64,000 nucleotides of DNA, taken from positions 40,759-104,758 of the forward strand of contig NZ_KB905851.1 in assembly GCF_000381065.1 (NCBI RefSeq), written 5' to 3'. The stretch is from Propionispira raffinosivorans DSM 20765 (GTDB lineage Bacteria; Bacillota; Negativicutes; Selenomonadales; Selenomonadaceae). This document shows positions 25,505-34,447 of this stretch, piece by piece (the first letter of the stretch is position 1; every line of letters starts with the position of its first letter). The notes beneath the pieces were generated by a model, which saw nothing but the letters and a program-made list of their open reading frames with translations, did not search any database and was not told the origin of the DNA. The translations under genes were made by a program, and so were the position numbers.

Positions 25505-27445
25505 GTGGAAAAAAAATCATTTTATATAACCACACCTATTTATTATCCTAGTGCCAAATTACATATTGGTCATGCATATTGTACGACCATTGCGGATTCA
25601 ATTGCTCGCTACAAAAGATTGGCTGGATACGATGTCATGTTTTTGACGGGTTCCGATGAACATGGACAGAAAATTCAGCGCAAAGCCGAAGAAGAAGGTA
25701 TTACGCCGCTTCAATATGTCGATAAAATTGTCGCAGGTTTTCAGGATTTATGGCGACGTCTTAATATTTCGCATGATGATTTTATTCGAACGACAGAAAA
25801 ACGCCATCATAAAGTTGTTCAGGAAATTTTTAAAAAAATTTATGAAAACGGTGATATTTATAAGGGTGCTTATAAAGGTCTATACTGTACCCCTTGTGAA
25901 ACATTTTGGCTGGAACGTCAATTGGTTGATGGAAAATGTCCAGACTGTGGGCGAGCTGTGGAAGAAGTGTCAGAAGAAGCTTATTTTTTTAAGATTTCAA
26001 AATATGAGGATCGTCTGCTTCAATATATAGAGGACAATCCAGAATTTATCCAACCCGTATCACGGCGCAATGAAATGATTAATTTTATCAAACAAGGGAT
26101 GGAAGATCTTTGTATTTCGCGTACATCGTTTAATTGGGGAATTCCTGTACCAATGGATGAAAAGCATGTAATTTATGTGTGGTTTGATGCTTTATCAAAT
26201 TATTTGACCGCAGCGGGCTATTTATCGGATGCGGAAAAATTCAAGAAATTTTGGCCGGCAGATCTGCATTTAGTGGGAAAAGAAATCGTACGTTTCCATA
26301 CTATCATTTGGCCGATTATTCTTATGGCACTTGATTTACCACTGCCTAAAAAAGTCTATGGGCATGGCTGGCTTATTGTTGAAGGCGATAAGATGTCAAA
26401 GTCAAAAGGGAATGTAGTAGATCCAGTTGGCTTGATCGAAGAATTCGGACCGGATGCGATTCGATATTTCCTTTTGCGCGAAATAAACCTTGGCATGGAT
26501 GGAAATTTTTCGCGGGAAGCACTTATTCAACGAATCAATTCAGATCTTGCCAATGATTTAGGAAATCTTCTGCATCGTACGTTGAGTATGATTGGTAAGT
26601 TTAATAAGGGAATCATTGAAGGACCAGGCAAGGCAGATACCATTGATCAATCGCTGATTGATATGGCTATGCTGACCGTTAAAGAATATGAAATAAGTAT
26701 GGAAAAAATGGAACTGAGTCCAACGATTAAAAATGTTTGGGCTTTTATCAGTCGGACCAATAAATATATTGATGAAACGAGTCCTTGGGCGCTGGCAAAA
26801 GATCCGGGCAATAAAGAACATCTTAATACGGTTTTATATAATTTAATTGAAAGCTTACGAATTATTAGTGTTTTGATTTCACCATTTATGCCAGTTACTG
26901 CGCCTAAAATATGGAATCAACTGGGACTTGTTCAGGATTTTAAGGACGTACAGCTCCAGGACATTAAAACATGGGGACAAACGCCAAGTGGTATCCATAT
27001 TGGAATGCCGGAACAAATTTTCCCCCGTATTGAAATCGAACCAGCGGCAAGTATTGCTGTGGCCGAAAAAACCGCAGATGTGCCAGTCAAAGCAAAACTG
27101 GCAACGGTTGAAAGCAAGGATATTCCTACTGAGATTACAATTGATGATTTTGCTAAAATGGATTTGCGAGTCGTTAAAGTATTAGCCGCTGAACCAGTCA
27201 AAAAAACGGAAAAATTGTTGATGCTTACGGTTGATTTAGGTGGGGAACAGCGCACGATTATATCAGGTATTGCGAAACATTATGCACCCGAAGATTTAAT
27301 CGGTAAAAATGTGGTTATGATAATCAATTTGAAGCCAGCTAAAATTCGCGGCGTTATTTCGCATGGAATGGTACTTGCTGCATCAGCGGGTGATGAACTC
27401 AAAGTAATTGCCGTAGATATGCCTGTCGGCAGTAAGGTGAAGTAA
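25505..27445 (+). CDS. metG: Methionyl-tRNA synthetase
   Basis: A 646-residue class I aminoacyl-tRNA synthetase. It has the HIGH-type motif KLHIGHAY, a zinc knuckle CTPCETFW...CPDCGRAV, and KMSKSKGN. A C-terminal EMAP/tRNA-binding domain (about residues 545-646: DDFAKMDLRVVKVLAAEPV, GISHGMVLAA-like end) dimerises and binds tRNA. It starts at GTG behind GGAGGAGG. It lies in a two-gene unit with tatD, four bases apart. Confidence 0.97.
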   Translation: MEKKSFYITTPIYYPSAKLHIGHAYCTTIADSIARYKRLAGYDVMFLTGSDEHGQKIQRKAEEEGITPLQYVDKIVAGFQDLWRRLNISHDDFIRTTEKRHHKVVQEIFKKIYENGDIYKGAYKGLYCTPCETFWLERQLVDGKCPDCGRAVEEVSEEAYFFKISKYEDRLLQYIEDNPEFIQPVSRRNEMINFIKQGMEDLCISRTSFNWGIPVPMDEKHVIYVWFDALSNYLTAAGYLSDAEKFKKFWPADLHLVGKEIVRFHTIIWPIILMALDLPLPKKVYGHGWLIVEGDKMSKSKGNVVDPVGLIEEFGPDAIRYFLLREINLGMDGNFSREALIQRINSDLANDLGNLLHRTLSMIGKFNKGIIEGPGKADTIDQSLIDMAMLTVKEYEISMEKMELSPTIKNVWAFISRTNKYIDETSPWALAKDPGNKEHLNTVLYNLIESLRIISVLISPFMPVTAPKIWNQLGLVQDFKDVQLQDIKTWGQTPSGIHIGMPEQIFPRIEIEPAASIAVAEKTADVPVKAKLATVESKDIPTEITIDDFAKMDLRVVKVLAAEPVKKTEKLLMLTVDLGGEQRTIISGIAKHYAPEDLIGKNVVMIINLKPAKIRGVISHGMVLAASAGDELKVIAVDMPVGSKVK

Positions 27446-27448
27446 ATC

Positions 27449-28213
27449 ATGTTAATTGATACACATGCACATATTGATGACGAAAAATTTGCTGAAGACC
27501 GCGCCGAAGTCATTCAACGGGCGATTGACAGTGGTGTTACACGGATGATAAATGTTGGTGCGGATATTAAATCTTCAGCTCGATCAGTTAAATTGGCAGC
27601 TGATTATAACGAAATTTATGCAGCTGTCGGTATTCATCCACAGGAAGCTAAAACGATGATCAAATCACATGATGACTTACTGGCCAGCTGGGCACAGCTC
27701 CCAAAAGTTGTGGCGATTGGCGAAATTGGACTGGATTATTATTATGAAAATTCTGAGCGTGAGGTTCAGAAAAAAGTTTTTATCCGTCAGCTTGATCTGG
27801 CCCGGCAGATGCATTTACCAGTCAGTATCCATGATCGGGATGCCCATGGTGATACGATGGCAATACTCAAAAAAGAGGGAAAAGGCATCATTGGTGTTAT
27901 TCATTGTTTTTCAGGCAGCTGGGAGATGGCACATGATCTTTTACGTAAAGGCTGGTTCATTGGGGTTGACGGTCCGGTTACCTTTAAAAACGCGGCAAAA
28001 TTGCCGGAAATTGTTCAGCAGGTACCGTTGGATCGTTTACTAGTCGAAACGGACAGCCCCTATCTGGCTCCCGTTCCGAAACGTGGAAAACGAAATGAAC
28101 CGGCCTATGTTAGGCATGTTGCGGAAAAAATTGCTGCTTTGCGTAATATCGAATTTGAAGTTTTTGCTAAGGCAACAACCGAAAATGCCCGTCATTTATT
28201 TGGCATACAATAG
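27449..28213 (+). CDS. tatD: TatD-family metal-dependent DNase
   Basis: A 254-residue TIM-barrel hydrolase of the TatD/YabD family. Metal ligands are in LIDTHAHIDD, GEIGLDYY, PVSIHDRDAH, IHCFSGS and ETDSPYLAP. TatD members are 3'-5' DNases active on damaged DNA or D-aminoacyl-type substrates; the Bacillus homologue occupies the same place after metG. Confidence 0.94.
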   Translation: MLIDTHAHIDDEKFAEDRAEVIQRAIDSGVTRMINVGADIKSSARSVKLAADYNEIYAAVGIHPQEAKTMIKSHDDLLASWAQLPKVVAIGEIGLDYYYENSEREVQKKVFIRQLDLARQMHLPVSIHDRDAHGDTMAILKKEGKGIIGVIHCFSGSWEMAHDLLRKGWFIGVDGPVTFKNAAKLPEIVQQVPLDRLLVETDSPYLAPVPKRGKRNEPAYVRHVAEKIAALRNIEFEVFAKATTENARHLFGIQ

Positions 28214-28260
28214 GTGGCTTCAACGGTGATTTTATAGCAGAAAAGACGATTTTATCAGCT

Positions 28261-28446
28261 TGATATAATAGAACATATGAGCTTTTTCCCACATAAATTT
28301 GATTATAATGAAGTCATGGGGACGATGATTGTTTGTGGAAGTGCTTATTTTACAAGGTTTCCATAAATATTATATATTTCTATAATAAACAAAATATGGT
28401 AAATAGCCCATGATAAATTGATGAAATTTATCGTGGGCTATTTTAT
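28261..28446 (+). ncRNA. Candidate small RNA between tatD and the 3D-domain gene
   Basis: An extended -10 (TGATATAAT at 28261-28269), with no convincing -35, lies upstream of a very strong terminator (arms 28401-28419 and 28425-28443, one G-T pair, then TTTTATTTTT). Together they would give an RNA of about 170 bases. A 29-codon frame (ATG 28277) lies inside but has no ribosome site. It could instead be just the tatD 3' untranslated region. Confidence 0.35.
28401..28446 (+). terminator. Strong terminator downstream of tatD
   Basis: 19-base arms with a single G-T wobble around a five-base loop (GATGA), followed by T-rich sequence. The remaining stretch to 28700 is very AT-rich and holds nothing else recognisable. 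Confidence 0.9.
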
Positions 28447-28706
28447 TTTTGCAAAAATCAACAGGTATTCACCTCAAAAAACTTTCAATTATTAGTTATC
28501 TGGAGCTTTTGCTTGGAATGATTCGTAATTTAGCTAATAAAAATACTATAAAAAGATAATTGTAAATTAATTACTTATAAAGTAAATTAATGGTAATAAT
28601 TAGAATAAAATGTAAATTAAATGAAGATAAATACAGAAAAAATTTTACATTAATACCAAATTATAGGCTATTAATTGTAAATATATGTTAAAAAAAGGCC
28701 TGAGAT

Positions 28707-28736
28707 TTGACATATTTAAAAAAATCATGATATAAT
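28707..28736 (+). promoter_or_regulatory. Sigma-A promoter for the YabE-like gene
   Basis: Consensus TTGACA (28707-28712), an 18-base spacer and consensus TATAAT (28731-28736), 28 bases before the start codon. Confidence 0.82.
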
Positions 28737-28764
28737 TCACAAGTTCTTCGAAAGGGGGAATTCA

Positions 28765-29751
28765 ATGAGTATAAAAACAATCATTTCATCTCAAAAATCA
28801 AGACAAAAACTCGCAATATGTGCGGTGTTGATTTTTGTATTAACGTTGGTAACTGGTTTCGTTGAGGGACAGAAGACGATTGAAATTCTGGCAGATGGCG
28901 ATACAATTACGGTAAATACATTGATGAGCAAACCGGAAACAATTATTAAGCAGGCAGGTGTCCATTTACAGGACAAAGACGAATATCGTCTGTCAACAAA
29001 TCGGATCGAAAACAATACTATTATTACTATTTATCGTGCAGTACCTGTTACTGTGGAGTATCAAAACCAAAAACAGGAACTTATTACAGGAAAACCGACA
29101 GTGGGAGAATTGCTCAGTGAACTAGGCTATACCGGAGATATGTATCGTGTAGAACCGGGTCTAAATTCGAAAATACAGAAAAATCTGCATATAAAAATTG
29201 TATCTATCTCAGAAAAAATCAGTGAACGCGAAGAATCGGAAGTCTATCAGGTCGTACGCCAGAACGACCCATCTATGGAAAAAGGAACAGAAAATATTGT
29301 TCAAAATGGTGAAAATGGCATAAAAAAAATAAAAGTCAGAGAACATTTTAATGATGGTCAAAAAGCGGGAGAAGATGTCATCGAAGAAACAGTTATAACA
29401 CCTTCTCGTCCGCAGATCATTAAAGTTGGTGCGCGTGATACAGTTCCAACATCACGTGGAGCGATGCGTTTTAGCCGGGCGATTTATATGGAAGCTAGTG
29501 CATATCTTCCCGGTGATGGCGGTGGAGCTGGAATTACAGCTACGGGCCTTGCAGCACGCCATGGCGTGGTTGCCGTTGATCCGAATGTGATACCACTTGG
29601 TACGCGATTGTTTATTCCCGGCTACGGGGTGGCGATTGCTGCTGATACAGGTGGTGCCATTCAAGGTGCTAAAATTGATCTTTGTATGGATGATTATGGT
29701 GAAGCGATTAGTTTTGGCCGCCAAAGTGTTAAAGTATATATATTGGATTAA
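28765..29751 (+). CDS. yabE: YabE-like cell-wall protein with G5 and 3D domains
   Basis: A 328-residue exported protein. The N-terminal membrane anchor/signal (about residues 18-36) is followed by two DUF348 repeats (about 40-140), a G5-like domain (about 150-215, KIKVREHFNDGQKAGEDVIEE) and a C-terminal 3D domain. The 3D domain has its three Asp (VVAVDPNVIPLGTRLFIPG, AADTGG, KIDLCMDD), as in resuscitation-promoting-factor-like and MltA-fold muralytic enzymes. It probably cleaves peptidoglycan. The position between tatD and rnmV matches Bacillus yabE. AAAGGGGG precedes the ATG. Confidence 0.9.
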   Translation: MSIKTIISSQKSRQKLAICAVLIFVLTLVTGFVEGQKTIEILADGDTITVNTLMSKPETIIKQAGVHLQDKDEYRLSTNRIENNTIITIYRAVPVTVEYQNQKQELITGKPTVGELLSELGYTGDMYRVEPGLNSKIQKNLHIKIVSISEKISEREESEVYQVVRQNDPSMEKGTENIVQNGENGIKKIKVREHFNDGQKAGEDVIEETVITPSRPQIIKVGARDTVPTSRGAMRFSRAIYMEASAYLPGDGGGAGITATGLAARHGVVAVDPNVIPLGTRLFIPGYGVAIAADTGGAIQGAKIDLCMDDYGEAISFGRQSVKVYILD

Positions 29752-29758
29752 TATGAAT

Positions 29759-29791
29759 CAGGGCATATTTGATATGCCCTGTTGTTTTTTT
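29759..29791 (+). terminator. Terminator after yabE-like gene
   Basis: Perfect CAGGGCATA / TATGCCCTG arms with a 5-base loop and a T-run. Confidence 0.92.
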
Positions 29792-29844
29792 GTCTGTACT
29801 TAGGTAAACTATAGATATAGATCAAAAACAATGTGGGGATAGTT

Positions 29845-30411
29845 ATGATAAAAGAAGTTCTAGTAGTAGAAGGTAAAATGGATGTTGTCGCTATCAATAA
29901 AGCGGTAGAGGCAGATTGTATTATTACAGGCGGCTTTAGTTTAAAAAAGTATATGCTTGATCATATTCGCCAAGCATATGAAAAACGTGGTATTATTATT
30001 ATGACGGATCCGGACTCTGCGGGAGAACGAATTCGTGCTTATTTGAGTAAACAGTTTCCTGAGGCAAAACACGCATTTGTGCCCAAAAAAGATGCAACCG
30101 CTAACGGTGATATTGGTATTGAACAGGCCTCACCGGATGCAATTCGTACGGCACTGGAAAAAGTTAGGACATTAGGTTGGAATCCAATCACGGTGTTTAC
30201 TGGTGCTGATTTGATAGCAGCAAGGCTCAGTGGATCGACATGTGCTTCAGAAAGACGTGCTAAAATGGGAGAAATCCTTGGTATTGGTTATGCGAATGCT
30301 AAGACATTTTTAACAAGATTAAATCATTACGGCGTGACAGAGGCTGAGTTTGAAAAAGCTTTAGACTTATTAGACGCTCAGGATGCAAGTGAAGGGGAAA
30401 AGACTGAATGA
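29845..30411 (+). CDS. rnmV: Ribonuclease M5
   Basis: A 188-residue Toprim nuclease that matures 5S rRNA on the ribosomal protein L18-bound precursor. The Toprim Glu is in VLVVEGKMD and the DxD in IIMTDPDSAGERI; the C-terminal half has CASERRAKMGEILGIGYANA. I place the start at ATG 29845, behind GTGGGGAT, rather than at GTG 29833. It overlaps ksgA by four bases (ATGA). Confidence 0.94.
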   Translation: MIKEVLVVEGKMDVVAINKAVEADCIITGGFSLKKYMLDHIRQAYEKRGIIIMTDPDSAGERIRAYLSKQFPEAKHAFVPKKDATANGDIGIEQASPDAIRTALEKVRTLGWNPITVFTGADLIAARLSGSTCASERRAKMGEILGIGYANAKTFLTRLNHYGVTEAEFEKALDLLDAQDASEGEKTE

Positions 30412-31265
30412 TTCAGCCAATCATCGCAAAACGCGACGTAACAAAACATATATTAAAATCATTTAATATCCATATGAGTAAAAAATTAGGTCAGAACTTT
30501 TTAATTGATGAATCAATTGTTGATGGTATTGTGGATGCTGCGGATATCCAAGAAGGGGAAACCGTGCTTGAAATCGGGGCGGGTATCGGGACTTTGACGC
30601 AAGGTCTTGCCGAAGCAAAAGCCAATGTTATTGCAGTTGAACTCGATAAACGCCTGCCTGATGTTTTAGCGCATACGCTGGATGGATATGAGAACGTCAA
30701 GATTGTGCAAGGCGATATATTAAAGGTGAATATTCCCGAAATTACGGGCGGCGGCTCCTTTAAAGTAGTAGCTAATCTGCCGTATTATATAACAACACCA
30801 ATCGTAATGGCTCTTTTAGAACAGCGCCTGCCGATGACTAAACTTGTGACGATGGTGCAAAAAGAAGTTGCTTTACGTATGGTGGCAAACCCTGGTAAAA
30901 AAGACTATGGTGCCTTGTCCGTTGCTGTCCAGTATTATACGAAACCGAAAATTGTATTGGATGTACCGCCGTATTCGTTTATTCCGGCTCCGGATGTTGA
31001 TTCAGTTGTTATCTGCTGTGAGGTTCGTCAAAAACCGCCAGTAGACGTAGCTGATGAAAAAATGTTCTTTCGAGTGGTAAAAGCGGCTTTTTGTCAGCGT
31101 CGCAAGACATTGAATAATGCCTTGAAGACGATGGGAATCGATAAGGAAACGGTTATGGAAATCTTGCAGCAGTCAGGAATCGATGGCGTTCGTCGCGGCG
31201 AAACTTTATCTTTAACAGAGTTTGCCGTTATCGCCAATCAAGTTTCAGCTAACCAAAAACAATAA
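30408..31265 (+). CDS. ksgA: 16S rRNA dimethyladenosine transferase
   Basis: A 285-residue SAM-dependent enzyme that dimethylates A1518 and A1519 of 16S rRNA. It shows KKLGQNFLIDESIVDGIV, the SAM motif LEIGAGIGTLT, the catalytic NLPYYITTP, and FIPAPDVDSVV. The start overlaps rnmV in the usual rnmV-ksgA arrangement. Confidence 0.97.
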   Translation: MIQPIIAKRDVTKHILKSFNIHMSKKLGQNFLIDESIVDGIVDAADIQEGETVLEIGAGIGTLTQGLAEAKANVIAVELDKRLPDVLAHTLDGYENVKIVQGDILKVNIPEITGGGSFKVVANLPYYITTPIVMALLEQRLPMTKLVTMVQKEVALRMVANPGKKDYGALSVAVQYYTKPKIVLDVPPYSFIPAPDVDSVVICCEVRQKPPVDVADEKMFFRVVKAAFCQRRKTLNNALKTMGIDKETVMEILQQSGIDGVRRGETLSLTEFAVIANQVSANQKQ

Positions 31266-31278
31266 AATAAGACATTAT

Positions 31279-31320
31279 AACCGTGCTGAGAAGTTTATCT
31301 TTCTAGTGCGGTTTTTTATT
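31279..31320 (+). terminator. Terminator after ksgA
   Basis: AACCGTGCT / AGTGCGGTT arms (two wobble pairs) followed by TTTTATT. Confidence 0.75.
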
Positions 31321-31404
31321 TTACAGGAGATAAAAAATGAATTTTGATGCGAGTATGTTATAATGAAAAATAGATAAAATTCAAAGGTAACGAGGCTGAA
31401 AAAT

Positions 31405-32268
31405 ATGAATATTATTGATGCACATTTGCATTTTTTCCCGAAAAGTTTAAAGTTTGATCAAAGTGCGAAACAGGCTGGTGATCAAGCAACGATAGAAAGT
31501 TTAACGGCAGCAATGGAAAAAAACAAGATTGTTTTGGGGATTGGAATGGGAACTACTCCAACGGTAGGTATACTGCAAAACCCTTTAATATTACCTTTTG
31601 TGAAAGAGAGCTGGCCCTCTTTTTTTGCACAGTGTCTGGGCGTAAATGCCGATACGATAACAAATATAAATAAAAGGGACGTACTGTCGGCCTTCGAAAA
31701 TAAAATAAAAGAACCAACGACGGTTGGCATCAAGATCTATGCAGGGTATCAGCACTTTTATGTAAGTGATCCCGTCTACCATCCGTTTTATGAATTGGCA
31801 GAACACTATGATGTACCAGTAGTTATTCATACGGGGGACACAGCTAATTCGCAAGGCTTGCTCAAATATTCACATCCGTTGACCATTGATGAGGTTGCGG
31901 TTAACTTTCCTCGAACGACTTTTGTTATGGCACATTATGGAAATCCTTGGATTGTGGATGCTACGGAAGTTATTAAAAAAAATCCCAATGTCTATGCCGA
32001 CTTATCAGGACTGGCGGAAGGGAATTTTTCAGTGGGCTGGTTTTTCAAAAATTATCATGCTTATGCAGACATGCTTGTGGGCTGGCTCACCTATTTGTCA
32101 CGTTATGACAAATTAATGTATGGTTCAGATTGGCCGCTGGTCAATATGGGCACGTATATTGAACTCATTAAACGAATTATTCCACAAGAGCACCATGAAG
32201 CGGTGTTCTTTAAAAATGCGAAACGTATTTTCAAAAAAATTAATGTTTTGCCGATACTCAATAAGTAA
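31405..32268 (+). CDS. Amidohydrolase-family protein (TIM barrel)
   Basis: A 287-residue metal-dependent hydrolase of the Amidohydro_2 type. It shows the HxH metal site IIDAHLHFFP at the start, VVIHTGD, FVMAHYGNPW and the catalytic Asp region LMYGSDWPL. Relatives include ACMSD-type decarboxylases and diverse uncharacterised hydrolases; the substrate is not known. It is followed by exoA after 28 bases and may be co-transcribed. Confidence 0.83.
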   Translation: MNIIDAHLHFFPKSLKFDQSAKQAGDQATIESLTAAMEKNKIVLGIGMGTTPTVGILQNPLILPFVKESWPSFFAQCLGVNADTITNINKRDVLSAFENKIKEPTTVGIKIYAGYQHFYVSDPVYHPFYELAEHYDVPVVIHTGDTANSQGLLKYSHPLTIDEVAVNFPRTTFVMAHYGNPWIVDATEVIKKNPNVYADLSGLAEGNFSVGWFFKNYHAYADMLVGWLTYLSRYDKLMYGSDWPLVNMGTYIELIKRIIPQEHHEAVFFKNAKRIFKKINVLPILNK

Positions 32269-32296
32269 TCGGAATTTTTAGGAGAAGAGGTATTAT

Positions 32297-33052
32297 ATGA
32301 AATTTGTTTCATGGAATGTCAATGGCTTGCGAGCGTGTTTGGCGAAAAACTTTATGGAAGATTTTCAAAAAATGAATGCGGATATTTTCTGTCTGCAGGA
32401 GACGAAACTGCAAGTGGGACAGGTAACGCTGGATTTGCCAGAGTATCATCAATATTGGAATAGTGCTATAAAAAAAGGTTATTCAGGGACGGCTGTTTTT
32501 ACAAAACAAGAACCATTGTCCGTTCAGTATGGTTTAGGAGTTGAAGAGTACGATCAGGAAGGACGAGTTATCACACTTGAATTTCCCACCTTTTATTTTG
32601 TGACGGTTTATACACCGAATTCACAGCGTGAATTGGCAAGGCTTGCTTATCGAATGCAATGGGAAGAGGCTTTTCGCGAATTTTTATTGGAACTTGACCA
32701 ACGCAAGAGTGTTGTTGTCTGCGGTGATTTAAATGTAGCACATCAGGAAATTGATTTGAAGAATCCTAAAACAAATCGGCATAATGCTGGTTTTACGGAT
32801 GAAGAACGCGCAGCCATGACGGTTTTGCTGAAGTCGGGATTTACGGATAGTTTTCGTTATCTTTATCCAGAGCAAGCAGGAATCTACAGCTGGTGGTCTT
32901 ATATGCGTAAAGCGCGTGAGTCAAATGCTGGTTGGCGTATCGATTATTTCCTGGTGTCCGATCGATTGCAAGAAAAGATCCAAAATGCCTCTATTCATAA
33001 TGAAGTTTATGGCAGTGACCACTGCCCGGTTGGGCTTGAGATAATTCTATAA
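32297..33052 (+). CDS. exoA: Exodeoxyribonuclease III / AP endonuclease
   Basis: A 251-residue Mg-dependent nuclease of base-excision repair. It has MKFVSWNVNGLRA, the metal Glu in CLQETKL, VVCGDLNVAHQEIDLKNPK, WRIDYFLVSD and the catalytic terminal GSDHCPVGLE. It cuts DNA 5' to abasic sites and has 3'-5' exonuclease activity. TAGGAGAAG precedes the ATG. Confidence 0.96.
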   Translation: MKFVSWNVNGLRACLAKNFMEDFQKMNADIFCLQETKLQVGQVTLDLPEYHQYWNSAIKKGYSGTAVFTKQEPLSVQYGLGVEEYDQEGRVITLEFPTFYFVTVYTPNSQRELARLAYRMQWEEAFREFLLELDQRKSVVVCGDLNVAHQEIDLKNPKTNRHNAGFTDEERAAMTVLLKSGFTDSFRYLYPEQAGIYSWWSYMRKARESNAGWRIDYFLVSDRLQEKIQNASIHNEVYGSDHCPVGLEIIL

Positions 33053-33056
33053 AAAT

Positions 33057-33109
33057 AAAAGAGGTCTGGACTTGTAATATATTTTACGAGTCTAGACCTC
33101 TTTTTTTTA
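33057..33109 (+). terminator. Terminator after exoA
   Basis: 20-base arms (33057-33076 and 33085-33104, two wobble pairs) with AAAAGAGGTCT at the base and a T-run. Confidence 0.92.
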
Positions 33110-33212
33110 ACCTATATAGAACGAACGCATTAAAGAAATTACATCCAGTCTATCAGTCTGTCAGGAATGGGTAGGGCATCGTTTGTTGACGATTGCCATA
33201 TAAAAATGTTTA

Positions 33213-33230
33213 CTGCCATATATATGGCAG
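33213..33230. repeat. 18-base perfect palindrome
   Basis: CTGCCATATATATGGCAG lies just downstream of the minus-strand helical protein gene. It is operator-like, or could be a weak terminator without a T-run. Confidence 0.6.
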
Positions 33231-33246
33231 CATTGCTGTGGCGCTA

Positions 33247-33954
33247 TTAAATATCCCAGTGTAGTTTGTCGGGAGCGGGCGTTGCATGATCAATATCATT
33301 TAAAATCCAGGCAGCGTTGTCATGCGTTGCCGAGAAAGCCTCCTGGAGCTCATCCTGGTGCGATTTTGGTATATCCATAAAGGATAAGGCCATGTGCATA
33401 AAATCTTTCGCTATAAGCGTTGTGCCGCGTTCTGCAGCAATCTGTGCTTTGAAACGATAGCCGTAATAAAGATAGCTGTTATGTGGGATCGGCAGCGGTT
33501 CAAAAATTTCGATTTTTTCCGTGATTTCAGCCTCAGCAATGTTCGTTTTTTTCTGTAAGTGCAGCGTTAGCCACCGGTCGGCCCAAAGCTCACCGCGCAG
33601 GATATATTTATAAAGATAATCGGTTGATTCAGCGAGTTCAATCGCCAGATTGATATAATCCAAGGCAGTCTCAAGTGTCGTTTCATTTTCACGCAGGCAG
33701 GCACTGAGCTTTTGCAGGGCGAATACTTTTTCTTCGACATCTTCTGAATTTTCTTCGTCAATTTCAATGTCCACTATCGACCGGAACAGCTCGATTGCCA
33801 AATCTTTTTTTTCATATTCTGGCATAGCTAAAAAATGAGCCATACGAGCGCGGGCATGCCAGTCGTCAAAACCTTGTGCGAATAGTGATTCTGGTGGATG
33901 CGCGGGACTTTCAAGGATCATATGGACTAACTTGTGGAAATCATGACTGTTCAT
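33247..33954 (-). CDS. Helical-repeat protein of unknown function
   Basis: A 235-residue soluble, acidic protein not recognised by family. Residues about 60-190 have the alternating helical pattern of TPR-like repeats (LQKLSACLRENETTLETAL, YINLAIELAESTDYLYKYIL, YYGYRFKAQIAAERG). It is rich in Glu and Asp, has few Cys, and shows no signal peptide. It stands alone on the minus strand, with an AAAAATTTATAGGAGTG ribosome site upstream. It may be a scaffold or adaptor protein (inference only). Confidence 0.6.
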   Translation of the reverse strand: MNSHDFHKLVHMILESPAHPPESLFAQGFDDWHARARMAHFLAMPEYEKKDLAIELFRSIVDIEIDEENSEDVEEKVFALQKLSACLRENETTLETALDYINLAIELAESTDYLYKYILRGELWADRWLTLHLQKKTNIAEAEITEKIEIFEPLPIPHNSYLYYGYRFKAQIAAERGTTLIAKDFMHMALSFMDIPKSHQDELQEAFSATHDNAAWILNDIDHATPAPDKLHWDI

Positions 33955-34259
33955 CTATAATCACTCCTATAAATTTTTTGTATTATGGTTAAATTATATC
34001 ATATTTAAGGCGAAATGGCAGTTTATTGGATGTTCAATTACGGTACACATACCGATTATTTCTAGCGTAAATAAACCATGTATGTTCTGACTGTAAAAAT
34101 CATTGCATGTTTATTTTCGTATGAAATTTTAGTTTCTTTTAATGAGTATGTGAATAAAAATACATATAGAATGAATAAGATGAAGCGAATATGAACTATG
34201 AAAATATTTAGAAAATTATGCAATAAAGTATTATAAATAAAGGAAAAGTATGGTTAAAT

Positions 34260-34349
34260 AAGTTCAAAAAATCACAATATAAGTTCATAAAATAACTTAC
34301 GTAATTATGCATGTTATGACTAGTTATGCATGGAAATTAATGCTATAAT
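34260..34349 (+). promoter_or_regulatory. Repeat-rich control region of the GltA-like gene
   Basis: Direct repeats AAGTTCAAAAAAT (34260-34272) and AAGTTCATAAAAT (34281-34293) are 21 bases apart, two helical turns. TTATGCAT occurs twice (34305-34312 and 34324-34331), 19 bases apart, just before TATAAT (34344-34349). This suggests tandem binding of an activator. The rest of the 490-base gap (33955-34444) is AT-rich with nothing else recognised. Confidence 0.5.
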
Positions 34350-34447
34350 ACATTTGAATGAAGCGCTTACATAATTAAAATTTATTTTTCAAAGTTACTT
34401 AAAGGGATATAAAGAATGTTGAATTTTAAAGAATAGAGGCGGAAATG

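Noticed and set aside
28277..28366. 29-codon reading frame inside the candidate small RNA
   Set aside because: It lacks a ribosome site and shows no recognisable peptide features.
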